In this document: one piece after another, positions 55,332-62,125 of the stretch
Layout: each line of letters starts with the position of its first letter
Numbering within the stretch: position 1 is the stretch's first letter
Assembly: GCA_965222835.1 (NCBI GenBank)
Contig: CBDCUQ010000002.1
Location: 1-64,000 of the forward strand
Reading direction: 5' to 3'
Length of the DNA stretch: 64,000 bases
Source of the DNA: CBDCUQ01 sp965222835
Lineage (GTDB): Bacteria > Pseudomonadota > Alphaproteobacteria > Rhizobiales > Hyphomicrobiaceae
Program-made: the position numbers and the translations under genes
The notes under the pieces: generated by a model
The model's database searches: none
What the model was told of the DNA's origin: nothing
The model's input: only the letters and a program-made list of their open reading frames with translations

Positions 55332-56192
55332 ATGTCAGTGACACTCGATGAGATTGCAGTCGAAAGCCGGAACAGGGTCATCGTTGGGCTCACCCGCGAA
55401 GAGATCGATGAGAGGCGCACCTATCTGGGCGCCTCGGATGCCAACATTGTCCTCTCGGGTGATGAGGAGAAAATCCTCGAGCTTTGGAAGGTCAAAACCG
55501 GCCTTGCCGACCCGGAGGACCTCTCCGACGTACTCCCGGTGCAGCTCGGGTCCTTCACTGAGAAGTTCAACCTCTTCTGGGCCTCGAAGCAGCTTGGAAT
55601 TACCATACGCCCGCCGGATGCTGCGCAATACCAACATAAGCGCCGCAGGTTCTTGCGGGCGCGCCCGGATGGCGTCACAAAGTTCGAGGACCTGAAGACC
55701 ATCGTTGACGCCAAGCACGTCAACCCCTTCTACTACGATGGCGACAAGACGCTGGCGAAGTACTCTCCCCAACTCGCAGTGCAGATGGCCTGCCTCGATG
55801 CCGACCAGGCGCTTCTCTCGATTCTTGTCGGCACGCTCAAGTGGGACTATCGCGTCATCAAGCGTGACGCGCTCTATGAGAAGCGTGTGCTCGATGCCTG
55901 CATGCGGTTCTGGGCCGCTGTTGAGGCTAAGGAACCACCGGTTGACATTCCCGTCGTGCCTGCAGCTGTTCCCCCTCAGCTGATGCGCTCGGTTGACATG
56001 ACGACCAACAATGAGTGGGCCGCCTTCGAGCAGGCCTATATCGGCAACGAAAAAGAGGCACAGGTCTTCGAAAAGGCGAAAGCGAGCCTCAAGAAGCTCA
56101 TCGAATCGGATGTTAAAACAGCTGCAGGGTCGGTCCTGACAGCCCGGCGCGACGCAAAGGGCGCAATCCGGTTCTATCGAACCAAAGCGTAA
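55332..56192 (+). CDS. YqaJ-like viral exonuclease
   Basis: 286 residues. YLGASDANIVLSGDEEKILE, then LPVQLGSFTEKFNLFWASKQ and ARPDGVTKFEDLKTIVDAKH followed by YSPQLAVQMACLDADQALLS match the PD-(D/E)xK lambda-exonuclease/YqaJ family. Expected catalytic residues: Glu of the FTEKFN helix, Asp of RPDG, and the Asp-x-Lys in VDAKHV. It should resect double-stranded DNA for the ERF annealing protein encoded next. Leader AGAAAGGC. Confidence 0.8.
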   Translation: MSVTLDEIAVESRNRVIVGLTREEIDERRTYLGASDANIVLSGDEEKILELWKVKTGLADPEDLSDVLPVQLGSFTEKFNLFWASKQLGITIRPPDAAQYQHKRRRFLRARPDGVTKFEDLKTIVDAKHVNPFYYDGDKTLAKYSPQLAVQMACLDADQALLSILVGTLKWDYRVIKRDALYEKRVLDACMRFWAAVEAKEPPVDIPVVPAAVPPQLMRSVDMTTNNEWAAFEQAYIGNEKEAQVFEKAKASLKKLIESDVKTAAGSVLTARRDAKGAIRFYRTKA

Positions 56193-56221
56193 CCCACCCA
56201 CCCTCAGAAAGGCGACACACC

Positions 56222-57061
56222 ATGACAGAGACCTACGCCCCGTCCAACGGGGACATCGATGCTGCTCCGGGTCACGACGAGCAGCAGGCGGCACCCCGTG
56301 ACCCGGAACCGGAATACAGCCACCTCAACATTAGGATCGAGCAGATCCCCAAAGTGATCTCGGATGCGATTTGCCAAGTGCAGACGCATGTCGACGCTAT
56401 CACCAAGGACAATGAGAACGACCACGGCGGATACAACTACGCTTCCGTCGATCAGGTCTATGCCTCACTCACATTGAAGCTCGGGCAGGTCGGACTTGCC
56501 ATTATCCCGATCGAAGCGGCGCCGATGAAAATCCTGCAGCTGCAAGGCAAGAACGGCCCGCAGAAGTGGGCGCGGTTCTTGTTCGGCTTCATCTACAGTG
56601 TTGGCGATGTGACGTGGTACTGCCCCTATAACACTGAGACGCTACTGGTTCAGGTCACCGGGCCTCAGTCGTTCGGCGCGGCCAAGTCCTACGCCTCGAA
56701 GGCGCACTACCGCGCCCTCTTCAAGATCCCGACAGGCGATCTCGACCTGGATGAGATTCCGCAGGAGGAAAGCGAGGAAGAGGCCGGGAAACGGCTTGCC
56801 AAAAAGCCTGCACGCAAGAAGAAGGTTGAGGTCTACGACGAGGACAAGTCGGCCGATATCGGTAAGACGTTCTTCGCGTTCTTCTGCGATGATAAGAGCA
56901 TCCGCAAGGGTCTCGACAGTAAGACCCTTGATGAGTGGGTTGCCAATAATGGCGCCGAACTCGACAAGCTGCAGGAGCACGACAAAGAGGCCGTGCGCCT
57001 TGCATTCGCAGCAAAGCCCGGCCAGCGCGTTCTGATCAAGAAGCGCGAGGCCAAGGCATGA
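56222..57061 (+). CDS. erf: ERF-family single-strand annealing protein
   Basis: 279 residues. ISDAICQVQTHVDAITKDNE, NDHGGYNYASVDQVYASLT, then GAAKSYASKAHYRALFKIPT and GDLDLDEIP are the hallmarks of P22 Erf-type recombinases. The C-terminal 90 residues form a Lys-rich linker and a small helical domain. It pairs with the upstream exonuclease in recombination or genome circularisation. Leader AGAAAGGC. Confidence 0.88.
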   Translation: MTETYAPSNGDIDAAPGHDEQQAAPRDPEPEYSHLNIRIEQIPKVISDAICQVQTHVDAITKDNENDHGGYNYASVDQVYASLTLKLGQVGLAIIPIEAAPMKILQLQGKNGPQKWARFLFGFIYSVGDVTWYCPYNTETLLVQVTGPQSFGAAKSYASKAHYRALFKIPTGDLDLDEIPQEESEEEAGKRLAKKPARKKKVEVYDEDKSADIGKTFFAFFCDDKSIRKGLDSKTLDEWVANNGAELDKLQEHDKEAVRLAFAAKPGQRVLIKKREAKA

Positions 57062-57399
57062 GTAAGCGCCTTGTCTCTCAGGAGCAGATTCAGGCGGCCT
57101 TTGAGCTGTGGGCCGAGATTCCGGATCTCATGGCTGCAGCCAAGGGCATGGTCATCCGCCGCGAGTTCGCAATGAAGAAGACGTATGCGCAGCTCTACCT
57201 CAAGGCGGATGGCGCCGTGGAAACGCGAAAGATGTGGGCAACAGCCCACCCGGAGTATGAGGCCGCGAACGAAGCCTATATTGAGGCCCAGGAGCAACTC
57301 ACCAACCTGCAGGAACGCGTCAAGCAGCTAACTGCCGTGTCGGAAGCCTGGCGCACCCAGGAAGCTAGCGAAAGAAAGCTCGTAGGATCGATGCGATGA
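57058..57399 (+). CDS. Conserved phage protein near recombination genes
   Basis: 113 residues. LVSQEQIQAAFELWAEIPDL, then AKGMVIRREFAMKKTYAQLY and LKADGAVETRKMWATAHPEY followed by a coiled coil (AQEQLTNLQERVKQLTAVSE). I have seen this pattern beside phage recombinases. Overlaps erf by four bases (ATGA). Function unknown. Confidence 0.6.
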   Translation: MSKRLVSQEQIQAAFELWAEIPDLMAAAKGMVIRREFAMKKTYAQLYLKADGAVETRKMWATAHPEYEAANEAYIEAQEQLTNLQERVKQLTAVSEAWRTQEASERKLVGSMR

Positions 57400-57596
57400 T
57401 GGCACCGCGCGACACAGAGGGGATCAGAAAGGTCTGGGTGCCGTCGGGCCATCTGCGCTTCAAGCAGAAGTTCGTCAGTGGCATGATGCAGAAATGCCTC
57501 CAGCAGCTCTGGCGCTGCTATGCGACCGGTGAGGCTGAGTGGCGTGACGTTGTTTCAGTCCCGGCTGACGCACCAGACGTGGAGGTCGACGCATGA
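57396..57596 (+). CDS. Unknown small protein
   Basis: 66 residues: MMAPRDTEGIRKVWVPSGHL, RFKQKFVSGMMQKCLQQLWR then a beta end. ATGA overlap with both neighbours. Role unknown. Confidence 0.6.
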   Translation: MMAPRDTEGIRKVWVPSGHLRFKQKFVSGMMQKCLQQLWRCYATGEAEWRDVVSVPADAPDVEVDA

Positions 57597-57964
57597 TCAG
57601 CGGGGCCATCCACTATGGCTGGGTCGGGGTCGATCTCGATGGAACGCTTGCCCACTACGATGGATGGCGCGGCCACGACCACATCGGCCCGCCAATCCAA
57701 AAGATGCTCGAGCGCGTTCTCGACTGGCTCGAGGAGGGCCGCACGGTCAAGATTTTTACCGCCCGCGTATCAGATCGAAGCTGCGAAATTGGCAGCGTCA
57801 ATGTCGCCGATGTTACCGTCATCATCCATGCGTGGTGCATCAAGCATGGCCTGCCCGCCCTTGAAGTGACCTGCGAAAAGGATATGGGCATGGTCGAGCT
57901 GTGGGACGACCGGGCGGTTCGTGTTCATCACAACACCGGAGAGCGTTGCTGCCGAGGAGAGTGA
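57593..57964 (+). CDS. HAD-superfamily phosphatase
   Basis: 123 residues. VGVDLDGTLAHYDGW holds HAD motif I (nucleophile Asp 13, general acid Asp 15). VKIFTARV is motif II-like and DMGMVELWDDRAVRV gives motif IV acids. No cap domain is evident, so it is a small C0-type enzyme, likely acting on a nucleotide or a DNA or protein phosphate. Such genes are common in phage early operons. Confidence 0.72.
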   Translation: MISGAIHYGWVGVDLDGTLAHYDGWRGHDHIGPPIQKMLERVLDWLEEGRTVKIFTARVSDRSCEIGSVNVADVTVIIHAWCIKHGLPALEVTCEKDMGMVELWDDRAVRVHHNTGERCCRGE

Positions 57965-57965
57965 T

Positions 57966-58481
57966 ATGGGAGAGCCGAGAAAGACCCGCGACATCTGGTG
58001 CTGCGAATGCGATTGTGTTGTGCCCGCCCGCCTCACATCCGGCCGAGAGATCTACCCGCACCGGGACGACCTTTTTCATCTGCCCTTCTGGGTCTGCGAC
58101 AGATGCGGCAACTACGTCGGCTGTCATCACAAGATCAAGAGGAACCCGACCAAGCCGATGGGGGTTATCCCGACCCTGGCCATCCGGGCCGCACGGCAAA
58201 GCATCCACGAGCTGATCGACCCCCATTGGAAGCGGGGCAAAATCGACCGCACCGTGCTTTACGACAGTATCAGTGCCAAGCTGGGGTACGAGTACCACAC
58301 AGGCGACATCCGCTCTCTGGAGGACGCACAGGCTGTCTACCGTGTCGCGCTCGAGGTCCTCTACGAACGCGGACTGAGACAAAGGAAAGGTAATGGGCAA
58401 AACACGAGAGCAGGGCATCAAAGGTCTGGAGCGCCAGATCGAGGATCTCAAGAGTCAGCTCGATCACGCACGCCTGGATAA
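57966..58481 (+). CDS. DUF3268-like zinc protein
   Basis: 171 residues from ATG 57966. CCECDCVVPARL and CDRCGNYVGCHH give a zinc ribbon. NPTKPMGVIPTLAIRAARQS, IHELIDPHWKRGKIDRTVLY and GYEYHTGDIRSLEDAQAVYR match the DUF3268 region. The last 30 residues overlap the next gene and are Arg/Ser-rich. Probable nucleic-acid-binding protein. Confidence 0.7.
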   Translation: MGEPRKTRDIWCCECDCVVPARLTSGREIYPHRDDLFHLPFWVCDRCGNYVGCHHKIKRNPTKPMGVIPTLAIRAARQSIHELIDPHWKRGKIDRTVLYDSISAKLGYEYHTGDIRSLEDAQAVYRVALEVLYERGLRQRKGNGQNTRAGHQRSGAPDRGSQESARSRTPG

Positions 58482-58680
58482 CCAGAAGCTGGTCCGGGCG
58501 CTCAACTACTACGCCGACGCTGACAACTACAAGGCACCGTCGCTTTGCGCTCCAGAGATTTATATTGACCGGGGTGAGCTTGCCCGGAAAACCGTGACCC
58601 GCTATGCGATCGACCTAAAGCGTCGGCGTACAAACGAGGACAGCAGCGATGAAATGCAAATTGGTCCAAGTCCCGAGTGA
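58393..58680 (+). CDS. Small coiled-coil protein
   Basis: 95 residues, with GGAAAGG before ATG 58393. GLERQIEDLKSQLDHARLDN is a coiled coil, then LVRALNYYADADNYKAPSLC and a mixed end. Overlaps both neighbours. No family. Confidence 0.58.
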   Translation: MGKTREQGIKGLERQIEDLKSQLDHARLDNQKLVRALNYYADADNYKAPSLCAPEIYIDRGELARKTVTRYAIDLKRRRTNEDSSDEMQIGPSPE

Positions 58681-58936
58681 GGCAGGCAGCGAGCGCACAT
58701 TCTGTGAGGCTCACGGTGTCTATATGGACCCGCTGATGGGGCAGATCGGTGATGCATCCTGCCCCATCGGCTATCTCGCCGACGTTGAGCGCCGGTTTCA
58801 CGATACCGCGCAGGAGTTCGATGCAAGCGTGAAGGCTATTCATGCCCAGCTCAGCAATCATCACGAGCGGCTCCAGGCGATCGAGGGTGAACTGGGAATC
58901 AAAGACCCGGCCCTACAGGACCCAGTGGATGACTAA
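58649..58936 (+). CDS. Unknown small protein
   Basis: 95 residues. MKCKLVQVPSEAGSERTFCE then HGVYMDPLMGQIGDASCPIG with three Cys, and a helical C-terminus (FHDTAQEFDASVKAIHAQLS). No family. Confidence 0.55.
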   Translation: MKCKLVQVPSEAGSERTFCEAHGVYMDPLMGQIGDASCPIGYLADVERRFHDTAQEFDASVKAIHAQLSNHHERLQAIEGELGIKDPALQDPVDD

Positions 58937-59501
58937 GTGCAGAACACGCCCGCCCGCCAGCAAACGTGGCAAGGAGGCCACCAAGGACGAGAAGTTCGCA
59001 GCCGCCCTTCTCGCGCTCGACGACCTGCGCTGCAAGATGGACCCGGCGCTCAAGGCGTGCGTTACCCGAGAGAAGGCCAAACGGATGACGGCAAGAGAGA
59101 TCCAGGAGTGCTTCGACTTCGATCACGATCCGATTCCAAAATACTTCGGTGGATCGAACCACCCAACAAACCTGAACCCCCGTCCGCGAGCAGAGCATAT
59201 CGAGAAGACGGCGAAGGAGGACATTCCCAAGATCGCCAAATCGCGCCGCATCCTGGCCAAGGGATCGCTTACCGCCGAGAAGAAGAAGGTGGCGCGCTTT
59301 ACGCCAACCCATGATGAAATCAAAGCCGTCAACCCGAACGTCATCCTGCCTGGGGATGATGAGGAAACGGAAGGCAAGACGACGGCCAGGACAAAGCCCA
59401 AGAGGAGATGGCCGAAACAGGTCATGCCAGGATCAAAAAAATCCGGCTGGAAGAAGCCGATGCGCGGCAAGGCCGAGCGAAGACGGAGTCAGCGCCCATG
59501 A
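58929..59501 (+). CDS. HNH endonuclease-like protein
   Basis: 190 residues from ATG 58929. FDFDHDPIPKYFGGSNHPTN then LNPRPRAEHIEKTAKEDIPK follows the HNH fold (DHxxP....GG.N...NL.p....H...K...DI..I.K). Long basic C-terminus. It could be a free-standing nuclease used in replication or packaging. ATGA overlap with the previous gene. Confidence 0.68.
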   Translation: MTKCRTRPPASKRGKEATKDEKFAAALLALDDLRCKMDPALKACVTREKAKRMTAREIQECFDFDHDPIPKYFGGSNHPTNLNPRPRAEHIEKTAKEDIPKIAKSRRILAKGSLTAEKKKVARFTPTHDEIKAVNPNVILPGDDEETEGKTTARTKPKRRWPKQVMPGSKKSGWKKPMRGKAERRRSQRP

Positions 59502-59749
59502 GTGAATCACTTGCCTGGATGCTTACGGTCTCCATCAGTATCTTTATGATCTCCGTCGCGGCTACGCAGATCTTTTCTGAACAGCGCAAAACACCGGAGA
59601 TGCTTTGCATCGAGTACCGGGGCGCATGGGAGAGCGCGTTCATGGGCGGCCGGTGTACGTTTCCCTGCAACCAACAAGGAGTAGGACATGACAAACGACA
59701 ATCAGACCATTCCAGGACGGAGCGCCGATCCGGAGAAAGCCCCCTTTAA
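59498..59749 (+). CDS. Small single-pass membrane protein
   Basis: 83 residues from ATG 59498. N-terminal helix LAWMLTVSISIFMISVAATQ, then a soluble part with CIEYRGAWESAFMGGRCTFP and an Arg-rich end overlapping the next gene by 62 bases. Function unknown. Confidence 0.5.
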   Translation: MSESLAWMLTVSISIFMISVAATQIFSEQRKTPEMLCIEYRGAWESAFMGGRCTFPCNQQGVGHDKRQSDHSRTERRSGESPL

Positions 59750-60095
59750 GTCGACCCTCAGAGAGGCTGAAGACTATTCGGCGCGCGACGCTAAAGCGTT
59801 GCGCGTCAGCCTTGACGACATCAATAAATCGATCAGGGAGATCCTCTGGACCACGGCCGACAAGGCCTTCCCCCAGCAGGACACGCCGGAGAGCTTCAAG
59901 TGTCTGACCATCTGTGTGGTCGAGCTGGTCAACGGCTGGACCATCATCGGCAAGAGCGCACCGGCCAGTCCGGAGAACTTCGATGCGGAAAAAGGACGGA
60001 CGCTGGCACTCGATGATGCGCGCCGCCAGATCTGGCCGCTGCTCGGCTTTGCGCTTAAGGAGCATCTTACCGAGACGTCCTGTCTGGACTTGTGA
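59688..60095 (+). CDS. Phage protein of the N4 Gp49 / Sf6 Gp66 family
   Basis: 135 residues. An amphipathic middle (VSLDDINKSIREILWTTADK), then CLTICVVELVNGWTIIGKSA and CASPENFDAE-like PASPENFDAEKGRTLALDDA, and IWPLLGFALKE, match the Gp49_66 family of small phage proteins. Function unknown, found widely in early regions. Last gene of the rightward operon, followed by a strong terminator. Confidence 0.78.
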   Translation: MTNDNQTIPGRSADPEKAPFKSTLREAEDYSARDAKALRVSLDDINKSIREILWTTADKAFPQQDTPESFKCLTICVVELVNGWTIIGKSAPASPENFDAEKGRTLALDDARRQIWPLLGFALKEHLTETSCLDL

Positions 60096-60160
60096 TTGCG
60101 CGGAGGAGAGGGTCCCGCTAAGTCGCCAGCGGGGCCCGGACCGAACCTTCACGCGCAAGG

Positions 60161-60197
60161 ACGGCCGGGGTGGCGCCTTCCCCGGCCGTTTCCTTTA
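60161..60197 (+). terminator. Rho-independent terminator at the operon end
   Basis: Perfect 10-bp stem ACGGCCGGGG / CCCCGGCCGT with a nine-base loop, then TTCCTTT. It ends the recombination operon and separates it from the convergent lysis region. Confidence 0.82.
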
Positions 60198-60398
60198 GGC
60201 CTTGGCGATCTGTCCGGCAGGCTGGCACCTCCAGCCCTTTACGAACCACTTCGGGTGCCTCTCGTTCCATTTGGCGATTTCCGGCACGGCGCCCATGACG
60301 CACTGTAACGGAGTAACTCCGCCCGCATAGATCAGATTGATGTCCTTGCACTTATAGGGCTCAGACAACAGGCAAGTACTTAGAATGAGTTCAATCAT
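60195..60398 (-). CDS. Small unknown protein below the lysis genes
   Basis: 67 residues: MIELILSTCLLSEPYKCKDI with a hydrophobic start, then GGVTPLQCVMGAVPEIAKWN and HPKWFVKGWRC. Three to four Cys hint at disulphides and export. The pattern is one I have seen in small phage and prophage proteins. An AGATGC inverted repeat lies just upstream. Confidence 0.6.
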   Translation of the reverse strand: MIELILSTCLLSEPYKCKDINLIYAGGVTPLQCVMGAVPEIAKWNERHPKWFVKGWRCQPAGQIAKA

Positions 60399-60421
60399 GT
60401 GGACCCTCCATCGGTTTCAAC

Positions 60422-60441
60422 TAGATGCACATAGGCATCTA
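60422..60441. promoter_or_regulatory. Inverted repeat upstream of a small gene
   Basis: TAGATGC-ACATAG-GCATCTA, perfect seven-base arms, 24 bases before the 60398 start. Could be an operator or an mRNA hairpin. Confidence 0.45.
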
Positions 60442-60451
60442 TTCTGGTCCT

Positions 60452-60691
60452 TCAAGTGGGTCCGCCACTGCGTGCGGTTCTGACGTATTCCTGCAACTTC
60501 AGATGCCGGAACCGTAATTTTGAGTAGACCTCGGCCGCCTTGATCAGCTGCTCGTTCGCGTCCTCGCCGGTCTTGGCTGAGGGAAACGCCGGGGGCTTCA
60601 GCATCGTGACCTTGGCCGGAGGCCCCGGGTTGGCATAGCCCGGTGCACATGCAGCCAGAGCCAGGGCCAGGAAGGGAATGAGCTTCTTCAT
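60452..60691 (-). CDS. o-Spanin lipoprotein (Rz1-like)
   Basis: 79 residues. MKKLIPFLALALAACAPG is a lipoprotein signal with lipobox LAAC. A Pro-rich NPGPPAKVTMLKPPAFPS follows, then a helical C-terminus. It overlaps the i-spanin by four bases. It should anchor in the outer membrane and, with the inner protein, fuse the membranes at lysis. Confidence 0.75.
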   Translation of the reverse strand: MKKLIPFLALALAACAPGYANPGPPAKVTMLKPPAFPSAKTGEDANEQLIKAAEVYSKLRFRHLKLQEYVRTARSGGPT

Positions 60692-61113
60692 CGGCGGAGA
60701 ATCTCCTTCACAGTCGCCTCTACCGAAGGCGGGATTTCACACGTCTTCAGAGCTGGGCACGCAGGATCGCCCTCGCGGGCCTCAGCTTCCCTGAGACGGG
60801 CGTTCTCGGCTCTCAGTTTGGCAATGGCTTCCTCGGCCACGCGGGCCACCCTGGCGCTCTCTGAGGCATCCTCAGCGGCGGTGTCTTCAGCCAGTCTGGC
60901 GAGTTGCTTGTTCAAGGCTTCGCTCGAGGCAATGATCTGTTTGGCCTCGTAGACGCGACCGGCATGAAACGTAAAGCCGAGCACGAGAATAGTGCCGAGG
61001 ATCGAGAGAGTGACCTTGTTGAAAACCATGCCCAGCGGGCTGGCCATAATGGCGCCCTTGAGGATGGTCGCCTTAGCGATCCAGCCTGCTACTATTGCGC
61101 CCACTCCGAGCAT
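60688..61113 (-). CDS. i-Spanin (Rz-like)
   Basis: 141 residues. One or two N-terminal hydrophobic segments (IVAGWIAKATILKGAI and VTLSILGTILVLGFTFHAG) are followed by a periplasmic coiled coil (LARLAEDTAAEDASESARVA ... ENARLREAEAR) and a Cys pair. Inner-membrane anchor plus coiled coil upstream of a Pro-rich lipoprotein is the Rz/Rz1 layout. Overlaps the endolysin end by 41 bases. Confidence 0.72.
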   Translation of the reverse strand: MLGVGAIVAGWIAKATILKGAIMASPLGMVFNKVTLSILGTILVLGFTFHAGRVYEAKQIIASSEALNKQLARLAEDTAAEDASESARVARVAEEAIAKLRAENARLREAEAREGDPACPALKTCEIPPSVEATVKEILRR

Positions 61114-62125
61114 CGATCAGCCTCCTCAGCTTCACCTTGCGGGCGAGATAGACAGCGCCCAGTCCGGCTGCGATGCAGGCAACCCACCAATGTGTCAGTG
61201 CAAGGGTAATAAACCCCTTAATCGAGTTGACTGCCGTCGTCATAACATCAGTCGATTCGGTGAGTTGCCGCAATGAATCGAGAGGGTCGATTTCCGGCTT
61301 GGGCTGCACAACGTCAACCGACCCTGTCTTTTCAGCCACACCTGCGGCCGCCCCTGTCCCGGCAGCCACCTTGGCGCCGGTCTCGATCAGATCGGCGTTC
61401 GAAATAGTCTCCGAACCCTTCTTTCTGAGGTCGTCCTCAGTGAGATCCGTGAGATCCGCGAGCTTCTGCTGGTCGCGGTTGCCCCAGATATCGAGCGCCT
61501 TCCTATACCAGTGCTTGCGGTGGTTCATGCCATTGGGGCGTATCCCTGACGTCGCACTGCCGGTGTTGATAATCTTGGAGATGGCCAGGATGTCGTTTTC
61601 CTCGGCGTAGGCCGAACAGCCGGTTTCGCGCCACTCAAGGCAGGCCGCCTGCAGGGTGAACTTCGGGTCGTCCAGGAGGTCCGGCGCCATGTCATAACCG
61701 AGTTTTCTGGCGTACCTCTTGACCGCATAACGCCCGGTCGTCTGCAGAAGACCGCCGCCCCGAAAATCATACCCGTCAGTTGTGCCTCTGCGGTTGCCCA
61801 TGCGGCCGTTGTAAGCCCAGGAAGCAAGCGCTACCGGATTGCGCACAAGGGAGCTGAGCTTCGAGGACCGTGTCCGGCGTGAGCGCGCAGGCCAGACCTG
61901 GCGAATACGGGCGGCACTCGTGTAGTACATGCTCTCGCGCTTGACTTTGAGGCCGTTGGTCTCGCCGCCGATCTGTCCCATGAAGTGGCAGAGGGTCAGC
62001 GGGCTATCGAGAATACCTGCTTCCTGCAACCATGCGGGGTGGCTTGCGATGACGTCAACGTAGGTTTCGTCAGCCTTCGGTGACCACTTGAGCAGCTCAG
62101 AACGGGAGGGGGCGGCGATCGGCAT
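61073..62125 (-). CDS. Chitinase-like (GH19-type) endolysin with C-terminal membrane anchor
   Basis: 350 residues from ATG 62125 (AGGAG upstream). Catalytic domain about 5-220: SPLTLCHFMGQIGGETNGLK (GGET, probable general-acid Glu), SAARIRQVWP, ALASWAYNGRMGNRRG, then GYDFRGGGLLQTTGRYAVKR and INTGS, the pattern of GH19-like phage lysozymes. Residues about 225-300 are a linker and helices. A single helix (ALTHWWVACIAAGLGAVYLA, about 308-327) and basic tail close it. The anchor suggests membrane-tethered, spanin-linked lysis. No holin gene is obvious nearby. Confidence 0.78.
   Translation of the reverse strand: MPIAAPSRSELLKWSPKADETYVDVIASHPAWLQEAGILDSPLTLCHFMGQIGGETNGLKVKRESMYYTSAARIRQVWPARSRRTRSSKLSSLVRNPVALASWAYNGRMGNRRGTTDGYDFRGGGLLQTTGRYAVKRYARKLGYDMAPDLLDDPKFTLQAACLEWRETGCSAYAEENDILAISKIINTGSATSGIRPNGMNHRKHWYRKALDIWGNRDQQKLADLTDLTEDDLRKKGSETISNADLIETGAKVAAGTGAAAGVAEKTGSVDVVQPKPEIDPLDSLRQLTESTDVMTTAVNSIKGFITLALTHWWVACIAAGLGAVYLARKVKLRRLIDARSGRNSSRLDR

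Noticed and set aside
55335..56294. Minus-strand 319-residue open frame opposite the exonuclease
   Set aside because: Complementary shadow of the YqaJ-like gene; that gene has motifs, leader and operon context.
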